Below, piece after piece: positions 31,422 to 41,500 of a stretch of 64,000 nt of DNA; within the stretch, counting starts at the first letter, position 1, and each line of letters begins with the position of its first letter. Source of the stretch: JAGOLU01 sp964542665 (GTDB lineage Bacteria; Patescibacteriota; Microgenomatia; UBA1406; GWC2-37-13); NCBI GenBank assembly GCA_964542665.1, contig CAZIUF010000001.1, forward strand, positions 1-64,000. The letters are read 5' to 3'. Below the pieces are notes generated by a model that did not search any database, was not told where the DNA came from, and saw only the letters and a program-made list of their open reading frames with translations. Position numbers and translations under genes: made by a program.

Positions 31422-31463
31422 GCGGCTCGTAGCTAGCGGCTTAAAGCTTTTCGTATTTGACTT
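31422..31463. repeat. Heptamer-period array, GCGGCTC/GTAGCTA type
   Basis: Units GCGGCTC, GTAGCTA, GCGGCTT, AAAGCTT, TTCGTAT, TTGACTT in exact 7-nt steps, in the 120-nt gap between uppS and the aldolase gene. Confidence 0.65.
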
Positions 31464-31536
31464 TCACTCCTGACCGTACTACTCTGTGGCTATCAGATTG
31501 TCATAAATCTAGTTATTATTTTCTCAAAATATACCT

Positions 31537-32439
31537 ATGAACCTCTCTATCCCACTCGATGTTGCATCAAGTGCTCGTCTGACCTATGAGGCAAATATGG
31601 AGCGGATCACCTACGGTACCGGACGACTCTTCCTCTTTGCGGGAGATCAAAAACTAGAGCATATGAATGATGATTATTTTGGTGCAGATACTCATCCTGA
31701 TGATGCCAATCCTGAGCATCTATTTCGGATCGCGAGCAAAGCCAAAGTGGGCGCATTCGCCTCACAGCTGGGACTCATTGCACGCTATGGTGCTGACTAC
31801 AAAGACGTTCCCTATATCGTCAAGATGAATGCAAAAACAGATCGGGTAAAAACTGAACAAGCTGATCCGATATCTCGCCAGTGGCAGACCACAGAACAAC
31901 TGATGAAATTCAAAAAGCAATCAGGGCTCAATATCGTTGGTATTGGCTACACCATCTATCCTGGAAGTGAAAATGAGAGCGTCATGTATCGAGAAGCGGC
32001 CCAACTCATCTTTGAAGCACATCAACAAGGTCTGGTGACGGTCATTTGGGCGTATGCACGTGGCAAAGCAATCAAAAATGAAAAGGACCCACACATCTCT
32101 GCCGGATGTGCCGGTATTGGTGCGTGTCTGGGAACGGATTTCGTCAAAGTGAATCCACCAAAATCTGAAACGATGTCCCAAGGTGAAGCACTCAAGGAGT
32201 CAGTGCAAGCTGCGGGTCGCACCGGCGTCATCTGTGCAGGTGGATCGTCACAGCCAATCCCTGAGTTTTTGCAGACACTCCATGACCAGATACATATTGC
32301 TGGATGTCGTGGCAATGCGACTGGTCGCAATATCCATCAAAGGTCACTTGAAGATGCTGTAAAGCTGTGTGACGCAATTCATGCGATCACCAACGAAGAT
32401 GTGAGTGTTGAAAAAGCACTATCAATCATCAACTCATGA
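31537..32439 (+). CDS. fba: Class I fructose-bisphosphate aldolase, archaeal (DhnA) type
   Basis: Interconverts fructose 1,6-bisphosphate with the triose phosphates. The 300-residue TIM barrel has AGDQKLEHM (Asp37 region), PYIVKMNAKT, VIWAYARG and the Schiff-base Lys204 in DFVKVNPPKS, followed by CAGGSSQP as the phosphate site. This type is common in Archaea and in Patescibacteria. Its stop overlaps the fbp start by 4 nt (ATGA), so the two are translationally coupled. No Shine-Dalgarno is seen. Confidence 0.9.
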   Translation: MNLSIPLDVASSARLTYEANMERITYGTGRLFLFAGDQKLEHMNDDYFGADTHPDDANPEHLFRIASKAKVGAFASQLGLIARYGADYKDVPYIVKMNAKTDRVKTEQADPISRQWQTTEQLMKFKKQSGLNIVGIGYTIYPGSENESVMYREAAQLIFEAHQQGLVTVIWAYARGKAIKNEKDPHISAGCAGIGACLGTDFVKVNPPKSETMSQGEALKESVQAAGRTGVICAGGSSQPIPEFLQTLHDQIHIAGCRGNATGRNIHQRSLEDAVKLCDAIHAITNEDVSVEKALSIINS

Positions 32440-33368
32440 TCACACTCAATCAGTTTATAATCCAAGCAAAACACCCAAAGTTAAATTCTGATGATGGCTT
32501 CATCATCCTGATGACTGTGTTGGAAAATGCAGTGAAAATGATCGAAACTCATGTGAGTAAAATGGGATTAGCCGACCTCATGGAAAAAACCACAGACGTG
32601 AACTCATCTGGAGAAGAAATAAAAAAAATCGATCAAGTAGCTAACGATATCCTCATCAAAATGCTGTCCGAGTCTGGACAAATATCTCGACTAGCCTCAG
32701 AGGAAGTCGAGGAAATGATATATACTCCCTATCCAAAAGCTCCATACGAAATATATTTTGATCCGCTAGATGGTGCCAGTAATATCAATATCGGTGGCAT
32801 GCTTGGAGTGATTTTTTCTATCTATCACAGTGGTCCAAAGGGCTCTCTCCCTCGTGGTGAAGAGCAAATAGCTGCTGGTTATGTCCTCTATGGCTCATCT
32901 ACTATCTTGGTGTATGCCACACATGATGGAGTGAATGGGTTTACGCTTGACCCAGCGAGCGGATGCTTCCTTCTGTCGCATATCAATATGACTATGCCTC
33001 AAAAAGCCATCTACTACTCGATCAATGAAGGATATGCCAGTCACTTTAGCGATAAAACCAATAGATTTTTAAAAAACATCAAAAAAGCTGGAACGATAAA
33101 AGGTCGAAATCTTGGATGTATGTGCGCAGATTTTCATAATGCGCTTATAAATGGTGGCGTCTATCTCTATCCAGCCAATAAAAAAGATCCACAGGGTAAG
33201 ATCCGGCTCATGTATGAGATAAACCCCATGTCATTCATCGCTCAGATTGCTGGCGGGTCAGCATCCGTAGATGGGCAAGATCCTCTCAAGCTCTCCCCAT
33301 CTTCTTTGCATCAAAAAATGGATTTTGTAGTTGGTAGTAAGGATATCGTATCTCAGTACAATGCATAA
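32436..33368 (+). CDS. fbp: Fructose-1,6-bisphosphatase, class I
   Basis: The gluconeogenic phosphatase. The 310-residue protein shows SRLASEEVEEM (metal site Glu), the diagnostic DPLDGASNINIGGMLGVIFS (109-128), YLYPANKKDPQGKIRLMYE and NPMSFIAQIAGGSASVDG. Class I is typical of eukaryotes and proteobacteria and less common in reduced genomes. Coupling to fba by a 4-nt overlap suggests joint use in gluconeogenesis. Confidence 0.93.
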   Translation: MITLNQFIIQAKHPKLNSDDGFIILMTVLENAVKMIETHVSKMGLADLMEKTTDVNSSGEEIKKIDQVANDILIKMLSESGQISRLASEEVEEMIYTPYPKAPYEIYFDPLDGASNINIGGMLGVIFSIYHSGPKGSLPRGEEQIAAGYVLYGSSTILVYATHDGVNGFTLDPASGCFLLSHINMTMPQKAIYYSINEGYASHFSDKTNRFLKNIKKAGTIKGRNLGCMCADFHNALINGGVYLYPANKKDPQGKIRLMYEINPMSFIAQIAGGSASVDGQDPLKLSPSSLHQKMDFVVGSKDIVSQYNA

Positions 33369-33457
33369 CCCTCTTCTTTGCGCTTCACGCTCATTTTTGG
33401 TATAGTGAGACCAGTTCAATGTATCAGTTGTATTAGTCATAAGTTATTTTAAGTCCT

Positions 33458-34468
33458 ATGTCAAAACTCAAAGTCGGTATCAATGGTTTTGGTCGGATTG
33501 GACGAGCAGTCACCCGCATCCTCATGGATCGAGATGACGTCGAGTTGACAGTCATCAATACCCGAAAAGGTGCAAATGACCTTATGGCTTACCTCCTCCA
33601 AAATGACTCTGTATATCGTCGATATCACCGTAAAGTTGAATCAAATGAAAAGGGTCTTATGATCGATGGAGTCCAGGTCAACTGCACGCTCGCTGCGACA
33701 CCAGAAGAAATACCTTGGGGTCAGTATGGTGTTCAGGTCGTCATCGATGCGACGGGAGCGTTTACCAAGACTGAGGATCTACAAAAACATGTTCACGATA
33801 CAGTGAAAAAGGTGATACTTACTGCACCAGCGAAAGACGAGACGGCGACAGTGGTCATCGGCGTGAACGACACAGATGAGCTCTTGAAAAATAATGCAGT
33901 TATTTCAAATGCCTCGTGTACTACCAACTGCGCTGCTCCACTTTTCAAAGTACTCCATGATAACTTTGGTATCGTCAAAGGTCATATGACGACCATCCAT
34001 GCATACACCATGACTCAAAGCATGATGGATGATGCCAACAAGGAGTTTGAGCGATCACGCGCTGCCGTACTCAATATCGTCCCCTCTACTTCAGGCGCTG
34101 CAAAAGCAGTGGTGAAAGTCATTCCCGATCTCAAAGGCAAAATCGAAGTATTTGCAGTACGAGTCCCGGTACCTGTTGGCTCAGCGTCAGATCTTTCTGT
34201 GGAGCTGAGCCGCGATGTCAATGCAGATGAGGTAAATGCAGCATTCCAATCAGCAGCTACTGGATCGATGAAACATATGCTGGAATATACTCATGAGCTG
34301 GTGATGTCTTCAGATATCATCGGTAACTCACATTCAGTCGTCTTCGACCCACACTACACCAAGGTTGTCGGAGGAAATATGGTGAAAATATTTGGCTGGT
34401 ACGACAATGAGTGGGGCTATAGCAATCGAGTCGTAGATCTCGCTGCCAGACTTGCACCATTTGTATAA
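33458..34468 (+). CDS. gap: Glyceraldehyde-3-phosphate dehydrogenase
   Basis: NAD-binding start KVGINGFGRIGRAVTRIL, catalytic Cys in SNASCTTNCAAPLF, phosphate-binding HAYTMTQSMMD, and C-terminal WYDNEWGYSNRVVDLA. Length 336 is typical. It is followed by pgk after 17 nt. A possible TATAGT at 33400 would give a leader of about 50 nt; there is no ribosome binding site. Confidence 0.97.
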   Translation: MSKLKVGINGFGRIGRAVTRILMDRDDVELTVINTRKGANDLMAYLLQNDSVYRRYHRKVESNEKGLMIDGVQVNCTLAATPEEIPWGQYGVQVVIDATGAFTKTEDLQKHVHDTVKKVILTAPAKDETATVVIGVNDTDELLKNNAVISNASCTTNCAAPLFKVLHDNFGIVKGHMTTIHAYTMTQSMMDDANKEFERSRAAVLNIVPSTSGAAKAVVKVIPDLKGKIEVFAVRVPVPVGSASDLSVELSRDVNADEVNAAFQSAATGSMKHMLEYTHELVMSSDIIGNSHSVVFDPHYTKVVGGNMVKIFGWYDNEWGYSNRVVDLAARLAPFV

Positions 34469-34485
34469 ATTTTCATTTTTTATTT

Positions 34486-35550
34486 ATGAGCATACAATAT
34501 ATTGACGAAGTCCCATTGCAAAATAAGCGCATATTGATGCGGGTCGACTTCAATGTATCGCTCAATGAGAATCACTCGATAGCCAACGATGAACGTATCC
34601 ATCAGGCTATCCCCACCATCAAACACCTTCTTGCTGGCGGTAATAAGCTCATACTCTGCTCACATCTCGGACAGCCCAAAGGCTACGAGGTCACCACGAG
34701 CCTCATGAATATTGCAGTGCGTTTGCAAAAGTTCATCGATATGCCGGTGACATTTTATGGATTTGATCAGAGTAAATCGTCTGATGAAAATATTGATATA
34801 TGGAGTAAAAATATTGCGACACTCGAGGGATCGATCGCACTCATAGACAATCTCCGATTTTTCACTGGAGAAAAGGAAAATAGCGCAGACTTTGCCAAAA
34901 AACTTGCATCGATGGCTGATGTATATGTCGGCGACGCCTTCGGCGTCGCCCACCGCCCTGATGCCTCAGTAGTTGGGGTCCCCACTATCCTGCCTCACTA
35001 TGGTGGATTGCTCATGAAAAAAGAAATTGAGATGATTGGTAAGCTCATCAAGGATCCTGCTCATCCCTTCATCGCTATCATCGGAGGAGCAAAAGTAGAT
35101 ACGAAGCTTGGTCTCATCACAAAGCTGACTTCTATCGCAGATCTAGTGCTCGTCGGTGGAAAACTCGCACTTGAAAGTGGCCTGCCCGAGCTCCCCACCA
35201 TCATGAAGCCCGTGGACTACATCTATGGCGATGACAATGTCGCCTATGACATCGGTCCTGAAACGGTGAAAAAGTATGCGTCTATCATCTCAACCGCTCA
35301 TACAATCATGTGGAATGGCCCAATGGGGAAAAATGAAGATCCCCGGTATGCCAAAGGAACTGAAGGAGTCTACAATGCAATAGTTTCGAACTCACAAGCA
35401 GTATCGGTGATCGGAGGAGGAGACACCATCACCGCACTTGCTAACGAACTGCATCTTGATAAAATCACTCACATCTCAACGGGTGGAGGTGCCATGCTGG
35501 AGTTCATTGAGAAAGGTACTTTGCCTGGTATTGAGGCATTATCAATCTAG
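34486..35550 (+). CDS. pgk: Phosphoglycerate kinase
   Basis: Makes ATP from 1,3-bisphosphoglycerate. Motifs: MRVDFNVSLNE, CSHLGQPKG, GDAFGVAHRPDAS, IGGAKVDTKLG, MWNGPMG and VIGGGDTI. At 354 residues it is 35-60 shorter than most bacterial PGKs, with trimmed N-domain loops. Codons for GDAFGVA contain a perfect 9-bp hairpin (34930-34950). It follows gap by 17 nt and is followed after 13 nt by a small membrane protein gene. Confidence 0.96.
   Translation: MSIQYIDEVPLQNKRILMRVDFNVSLNENHSIANDERIHQAIPTIKHLLAGGNKLILCSHLGQPKGYEVTTSLMNIAVRLQKFIDMPVTFYGFDQSKSSDENIDIWSKNIATLEGSIALIDNLRFFTGEKENSADFAKKLASMADVYVGDAFGVAHRPDASVVGVPTILPHYGGLLMKKEIEMIGKLIKDPAHPFIAIIGGAKVDTKLGLITKLTSIADLVLVGGKLALESGLPELPTIMKPVDYIYGDDNVAYDIGPETVKKYASIISTAHTIMWNGPMGKNEDPRYAKGTEGVYNAIVSNSQAVSVIGGGDTITALANELHLDKITHISTGGGAMLEFIEKGTLPGIEALSI
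34930..34950. repeat. Perfect 9-bp inverted repeat inside pgk
   Basis: GGCGACGCC, loop TTC, GGCGTCGCC, over the codons of the conserved GDAFGVA motif; markedly more GC-rich than the surrounding gene. Confidence 0.85.
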
Positions 35551-35563
35551 TCACAATAGAAAT

Positions 35564-35752
35564 ATGATTCCTATCTTTTGGAAACGTGGAAATAAAACAT
35601 TTGGATATATCAATCTAGCGCTTGGTTTGATCTCGGGATATTTCGGGATTACTCAAGGTATCGAGCAAGGTACCGCAACTGGACTCATCATCCCCGCAAT
35701 TTTCTTATTTCTAGCCTGGTGGTGCTTTCAAAAACCAAAGATTACTTCTTGA
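35564..35752 (+). CDS. Small two-helix membrane protein (62 residues)
   Basis: Begins MIPIFWKRGNKTFGYIN and has two hydrophobic stretches (about 14-30 and 38-55, the latter GLIIPAIFLFLAWWCF) ending in KPKITS. No family recognised. It starts 13 nt after pgk on the same strand and its end overlaps the convergent DUF192 gene by 11 nt. Confidence 0.6.
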   Translation: MIPIFWKRGNKTFGYINLALGLISGYFGITQGIEQGTATGLIIPAIFLFLAWWCFQKPKITS

Positions 35753-36230
35753 GTATTTCAATCACCGTATCTACAGGAGCTTGAGAAGAGACGGTGCTCA
35801 TCCCGTGATCAGTGATATTGGGGAGCGTAATGGTCGACTCATACTTCGTTTTTTCATTTCTCCAGGTGAGCTCAAGATCCACGAGTGTATTTTTATTCCA
35901 AAAAGTATAGATCTGGGGTGTGCGATAACGAAATATCATACCATCATGTCCGCAAATATCTTCTTTTGACGTGGTATTCATCAATCCATACTCTTGCTTC
36001 TCTGTAGTATCTGCAACCAGGAGGTTGTAGTTTTTTGTACGGAGCATATAACTAATCACTTCATAGTTCGCATGATGGGTCGTGCATCGACCAACAACAT
36101 CCTGTACGCGCTGATTGATTGATCTATCGTAGGCAGTCATACCAACTAGTATGATGCCAATACCCACAACGATTACCATGATTTTCTTTTGTTTTTCACT
36201 GGTGAACCAGTTTGGTTTGGATTTAGACAT
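35742..36230 (-). CDS. DUF192 family membrane-anchored protein
   Basis: A 162-residue protein with one N-terminal helix (about 17-35) and an extracytoplasmic DUF192 domain: LVADTTEKQEYGLMNTTS, GMIFRYRTPQIYTFWNKNT and LVDLELTWRN match the family's GLM, GMLF and FWMxNT blocks. Function of DUF192 is unknown; it is a small beta-barrel found in exported proteins. Its start overlaps the end of the upstream hypothetical gene by 8 nt, so they form an operon. Confidence 0.85.
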   Translation of the reverse strand: MSKSKPNWFTSEKQKKIMVIVVGIGIILVGMTAYDRSINQRVQDVVGRCTTHHANYEVISYMLRTKNYNLLVADTTEKQEYGLMNTTSKEDICGHDGMIFRYRTPQIYTFWNKNTLVDLELTWRNEKTKYESTITLPNITDHGMSTVSSQAPVDTVIEILKK

Positions 36231-36567
36231 AGTTTGCTAGGTAATACTCTTCATCTTTATCAACTTGCCTGACTAAATCGAGTATGTGATTGAGTTTTGG
36301 CTCAAGCTCATCGGCTTTTTGTGAATAGTTTGGGATATTGAAAAGGGCAGCGTACTGAGTCATCAGTTGGCCTTTGTGATACCGTAGTCCAGTGCGGATA
36401 AACTGCAGTTGGCCGTGTTTGGACAACAGACTCCAATCGCCATATTGGGATAATACTTCTGGTTTATATTCACCAAGCTCTACGGCTTTTTGCAAAGTCA
36501 TCTGTCCCGTCGAAGGACTCCCTCCTCCGCTCGAGCCACGTTCTTTGGATGCTTCAAACTCTGCCAT
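36223..36567 (-). CDS. Hypothetical protein (114 residues)
   Basis: Unrecognised. A Ser/Gly-rich leader (MAEFEASKERGSSGGGSPST) precedes a helical, soluble region with YGDWSLLSKHGQLQFIRTGL and a Lys/Asp/Glu-rich end. No membrane segment. TATGAT lies 8 nt upstream of the ATG. Overlap with the DUF192 gene suggests a shared transcript. Confidence 0.7.
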   Translation of the reverse strand: MAEFEASKERGSSGGGSPSTGQMTLQKAVELGEYKPEVLSQYGDWSLLSKHGQLQFIRTGLRYHKGQLMTQYAALFNIPNYSQKADELEPKLNHILDLVRQVDKDEEYYLANYV

Positions 36568-36636
36568 ATTTATATATCATACAACAGTTAGTGGGAGAGA
36601 AGAATCAGAAAAGAAGATTGGGGTGAGACTCACAGG

Positions 36637-38469
36637 TTATTTCTGTGCAGATCTCTTGGCCACGCGTCGGTCGGCTTCGGTCAAGAATCGTTTGCGGATA
36701 CGCAAACTAACAGGAGTAACCTCAAGGAGCTCATCGTCCTCGATAAAGTCGAGTGATTGCTCAAGTGAAAGTTTTGATGCTGAGGTGAGCGATTCTTTGA
36801 CTCCTTCTCCAGACGATCGATTGTTAGTGAGTTGTTTTTCCTTGATTGCATTGACCTCAATATCCATGGGCTTTGATGCGACACCAACTACCATACCCTC
36901 ATAAACTGGGTCTCCAGGACTCAAGAAAAGTGATCCACGCTCTTGTGCTCCCACGAGTCCATAGCTTGCTGCAATTCCAGTTTGAGTGGCAACAAGTGCG
37001 CCATTGCGGAGTGACTCGAGTTTGCTTCCCTTTGGTTCATATCCAAGGAAATATGTTGAAATGACCGCAGTACCTCGAGTGTTAGTTAACATGATATTGC
37101 GCAATCCAAGAATATTGGCGCTTGAGACTTTGAACACCAGTCTTGCACTTCCTGTCAAATCATTGTGCATCGATTGCATGATCGCTTTGCGCTTTCCCAT
37201 CTCTTCGTTTACGGCTCCAACGTGACTTGGATGCACATCAATCGTCACTTCTTCAAATGGTTCGCATGTCTTGCCATCAATCTCTTTATAAATCACTTGG
37301 GGTCGAGAGATCTGCATTTCAAAACCTTCACGTCGCATCGTCTCAATAAGCACAGCAAGATGCAGCTCGCCTCGACCTGACACTATGAAGTCTACTGATT
37401 CAGTACTTTCCTCGATCTTCAATCCAAGATTTGTTTCCTTTTCTTTGAGCAAGCGCTCTTTGATCTGACGAGAGGTCGTGTACTTTCCCTCTTTGCCGGC
37501 AAGTGGTGAGGTATTGGGTCCGATAGTGATCTTGATCGTTGGTTCCTCTACGGAAATTGAGGGCAAAGCGATGGGTTCTTTTGGGTCAGTGACAGTCTGA
37601 CCGATGGTCAGCTCACTGATACCAGCGATAGAGATGATGTCTCCACTGGAAACGGTTGATACTTCTTCACGAGCAAGTCCGCGACTTGTATAGAGTTTCG
37701 TAACATTGAAGTTGCCCTTTATGCCTGTTTGATCAACGATTGTGACCTTGTCGCCTTTATTGAGACGACCTCTAGTGACTTTTCCAATACAAAGTTTGCC
37801 CACATAGTTATCTGAGTCCAGAGTAGAAATCAAAAGTTGAAATGGTTTATCAAGATCTTTGATTGCCTCTGGAACTTCTTTGATAATCGTGTCAAAGAGC
37901 GGTGAAAGGTCCCCAGGATCTGACGATTTGTAGTTTTCAGGCAGCTCAAGAAATGCTTTACCATCACGTCCCACCGCAAAAAGAGTTTTGAAATTAAGCG
38001 CGCTCTCATCATGAGCCAGCTCAAGGAATAGATTCTCTACTTCTGCCATGATGGCACGAGGGCGAGCATCACGCTTATCGATCTTGTTGATGATGAGGAT
38101 GAGCTTGAGATGATTTTCGAGGGCTTTTTTGAGGACGAAACGAGTCTGGGGAAGTGGACCTTCGGCTGCGTCCACAAGCAGTATCGCGCCTGACGCCATG
38201 TTGAGCACGCGCTCAACTTCTCCACCAAAGTCAGCGTGACCTGGTGTGTCGATGATGTTAATTTTAGTATCGTGATATTGGACTGAAGTATTTTTAGCGA
38301 GGATAGTGATGCCCTTTTCTTTTTCAAGATCATTGGAGTCCATGATCAGTTCTTGTGACATCTCTTTTTGGTTATCACGGAAGGTATGGGTCTGTTTGAG
38401 CATGGCATCGACGAGGGTCGTTTTGCCGTGATCAACGTGTGCGATGATGGCGATATTGCGGATAGACAT
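36637..38469 (-). CDS. typA: Translational GTPase TypA/BipA
   Basis: Ribosome-associated GTPase for 50S assembly and stress growth. The 610-residue protein has AHVDHGKTTLVDAMLKQ (G1), EKGITILAKNT (G2), DTPGHADFGGEVERV (G3), NKIDKRDARP (G4), followed by the EF-G-like domains and the BipA C-terminal domain with GNLR-like VYEGMVVGVASKPMDIEVN. The start at 38469 puts the first motif close to the N-terminus; the -10 TATACT is 11 nt upstream. Confidence 0.97.
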   Translation of the reverse strand: MSIRNIAIIAHVDHGKTTLVDAMLKQTHTFRDNQKEMSQELIMDSNDLEKEKGITILAKNTSVQYHDTKINIIDTPGHADFGGEVERVLNMASGAILLVDAAEGPLPQTRFVLKKALENHLKLILIINKIDKRDARPRAIMAEVENLFLELAHDESALNFKTLFAVGRDGKAFLELPENYKSSDPGDLSPLFDTIIKEVPEAIKDLDKPFQLLISTLDSDNYVGKLCIGKVTRGRLNKGDKVTIVDQTGIKGNFNVTKLYTSRGLAREEVSTVSSGDIISIAGISELTIGQTVTDPKEPIALPSISVEEPTIKITIGPNTSPLAGKEGKYTTSRQIKERLLKEKETNLGLKIEESTESVDFIVSGRGELHLAVLIETMRREGFEMQISRPQVIYKEIDGKTCEPFEEVTIDVHPSHVGAVNEEMGKRKAIMQSMHNDLTGSARLVFKVSSANILGLRNIMLTNTRGTAVISTYFLGYEPKGSKLESLRNGALVATQTGIAASYGLVGAQERGSLFLSPGDPVYEGMVVGVASKPMDIEVNAIKEKQLTNNRSSGEGVKESLTSASKLSLEQSLDFIEDDELLEVTPVSLRIRKRFLTEADRRVAKRSAQK

Positions 38470-38594
38470 AAGGCCCTGCAAGTATATCAGAAGATGTCAG
38501 AAAAAGTAGGAGCAATCAAACATCAATGCTGATAAGGGAATCGGTATGTACGTAGTACGTATATTTCAGTTAGTGTCTTTCTCAATAGACATAT

Positions 38595-41500
38595 TCACAG
38601 TCTGGTTATGACTATATTACGACATGTGTTAGATTGTGCATCTGCTGAACATGTATAAACAAGACTACACGATGTTTTTGAATTGGGAGGAATAATATCG
38701 ATAATATTATTGCTCAGATTGCCTCCAGGCGCTCCAACACAATTATCTGTTCCACCAACTAAGATCGGTTTTATTGCTGATTCGCTGCAATAGAGTCCAT
38801 CATCAGTAACTATGGTTACGCGATTGCCAGGTATGGTTACTGGCAGAACTACAGGCTGGGGACCATGAGAGCCACCTTGATAACGCAAAGATGTTAACGG
38901 ATCTAATGGGCAGTTGACACCAATATCTGCTTGACTACGATCCACCAGTAGTTCAACTTGGTTGAAGCTATTAGTTTTATTTTCTTTCTTACAATATGAA
39001 GCATTGGTCAGATACCAAGTGCCTGTAGTCTTCGGTACAAAGGTAACTGCTCTCTCTCCGCTTACCTCATAGATAAAGTCATCATTTGCATCTTGTTGAC
39101 TGATAGTGGCGCTTTGTGTTAGTACGTCATATCCGGGCAGTGTGATAAATGCATGTGCATCGGCGTTTGAGTTTATCATTGTCAATCTCAAAGCAGTGTC
39201 TTTTGTGATCGAAATTTCTGCTGGACTCGCAACACCACAGTCAAATGAGACGGTTTTTTCCACTGGAACCACATCTGCTGCTACCATAGTCAAGCTTGAG
39301 TCAAGTCCTCCAGTTGCGCGCTTGAGTTGTGCGATTTGGACGGTATTGGCGACATTGAGGATGCTCACACCCACAAGCAGCGCGCTTGCAACAGCAACAC
39401 CTCCTGCAATGGTCTGATGGACCAAGAGACGTGAGAGCAATGCTCTTGCAGCACTATCTGCGCCAGGGTTAGAAACTTTGATGATGAGAGCATGCTTTGA
39501 TTGGAGTTTGAGAACGATAAAGAGCGCACCAAATCCAAGTACTCCAAATACGAGCGGAGCAATCAAACTATTTCCTGTATCGGCAAGTGTACCCCCTTTG
39601 GTGGTGACACCAGCAACGACACCATCATAAGTGAGCGATACGTCTGCACAGTCGTCTTCTTTGTTCTTGCCTCCATCACAGTTATTTGGTGTTGAGTCAG
39701 TATCCTGCTGTTCTGCATGATATACCTCGGCGAGATTGGTGAGTGCGTCTCTACTGACTACGAGAACTTTGATCTTCAGGGTTTGAGTCGAGAGCGCATT
39801 GAGATTGCCAATCGTCCAGATACCACCCGCCTGGTCGTATTGACCATAGCTCGTCTCATGAGAAAGGTATGCAAATGAGCTGGTGAGTAAATCTTTGACT
39901 TTGACATTGAGCGCTCCGACTGCTGACTCGTTGGCGATAGTGATAGTGAACTCGACTCTGTCGCCTATCTTCACCTTTGATTTATCAACAGACTTGATCA
40001 GCTTCAGATCGATCTTGGCCGGTGTTGGGGTAAGAGTTGGGGTGACGGGTGGAATAGTGACTGATGGAGTTATCCCGGTAGGATTAGGCGAAACTGATGG
40101 GGAAATAGATGGCGATACTGACGGAGAGACCGATGGGGAAATAGATGGTGAGACTGATGGCGAAGGTGAAGGGGATGGAGTTGCAGTGACATCAATACAC
40201 TTGATATCGTTTGCTGTACTACCAAACCGACTAATTACATTGGTCCCAGTTACGACAGCTTTGTCACATATACTCGCTGAGGTTCTTGTGCCGAGTGGAT
40301 ACGTCACTGCATAGATGACGCTCGCATATGACTCACTTGATGGATATTTTTTAAGAGTCAGATTTGTTTTCCCTGCACTGACTGCAAGCATGGCTTTGTT
40401 CGAAACTCCGTTGAAAGCGGTATTGATCTGTGCGCTGCGTAGATTGATGCCATAAACTGAACCGGCAATCAGCGAGACTGGTCCTGTTGCTGCACTATTT
40501 TCCATATCGTCAGTGATCTGTACATTTTCGACATCTTCTGTAATGCTGATATTTTTCACCGTGATCATATATGAGATCGTTCTGCTTACATCGAGAGTAT
40601 CTATAACAGAGACTATGCGCTTCTCTGTCACGAGTGCATTTGTAGGTGCCGTCTGACAGTCAGCGCTTGCAGGGTACGCTTCATTGACACATTTGTTTGT
40701 GGTGGGTGAGCAATAGTTCGTCGTGCACTGTGCATTTTGAGTACAAGCTTCCTGACAGGCCAGTTTCCGGGATTGATAATGAGCAGGATTTGTGACTGGT
40801 GTCAAAGCAATGTTGTTATATTTTGCATTCAAAGTTGCTGTGTTTTCAATGTCACCATCAAGAGCTCCATTTGTGGCAGATGCTGTACAAATCATTTCAC
40901 TATTGGGAGCAAGGGAGGGACCACCTGTACAGACAAAGGGTGATATTTGCGAGTGGCCATTTTGGGTATTGAGAAGATCTGTAATTGCTACTTCATTCAA
41001 AGTGACATTACCGGTATTTTTAGCAGTGAATCGATATTGCACTTGTACACTCGCATTGATGATTGGTTTTGGACCATTGGCGGTATCGGCTGGTAGATAG
41101 TCGGCTGCTGTGCCACCCTTCACATCTTTGAGGAGCGTCATTGCAGGAGATCCGGTCGGACAGTTAGTGACAACGTCAGCGCTCCAATCACCGTCGCATG
41201 ACAAAGTATTGGTGGTTGTTTCGTTTGCATCGCCGTCAGTAAGGATCGCTGTGCACTGATGACAGGTGATATAACGAGACGCACTGCAGGATTGAGATGT
41301 TACACCCCCGTTGATACCTCCACAAGTCCAGCTAACCGTCTCTCCAGGTGCAGGAAACGGTACGGGACTCGGACTCGGTGTTCCAACACCACACAATGTG
41401 CTGTTTTGAGGATAGCTGCTCACCGTTGCTCCATATGGAGTGGGTGAGCTTGCGGTACCGCACGTGCCATTGATTTTTTCAGGAGCCTGACATGTAACTG

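Noticed and set aside
38500..38594. Possible regulatory RNA in the gap before typA
   Set aside because: Only short, weak self-complementarity (GTACGTAGTACG); nothing beyond chance.
40060..40160. Repeat run near the Ser-Pro linker of the giant surface protein, considered as CRISPR or tandem DNA repeat
   Set aside because: It is a translated SPS-type low-complexity linker with variable codons, not direct repeats with spacers.
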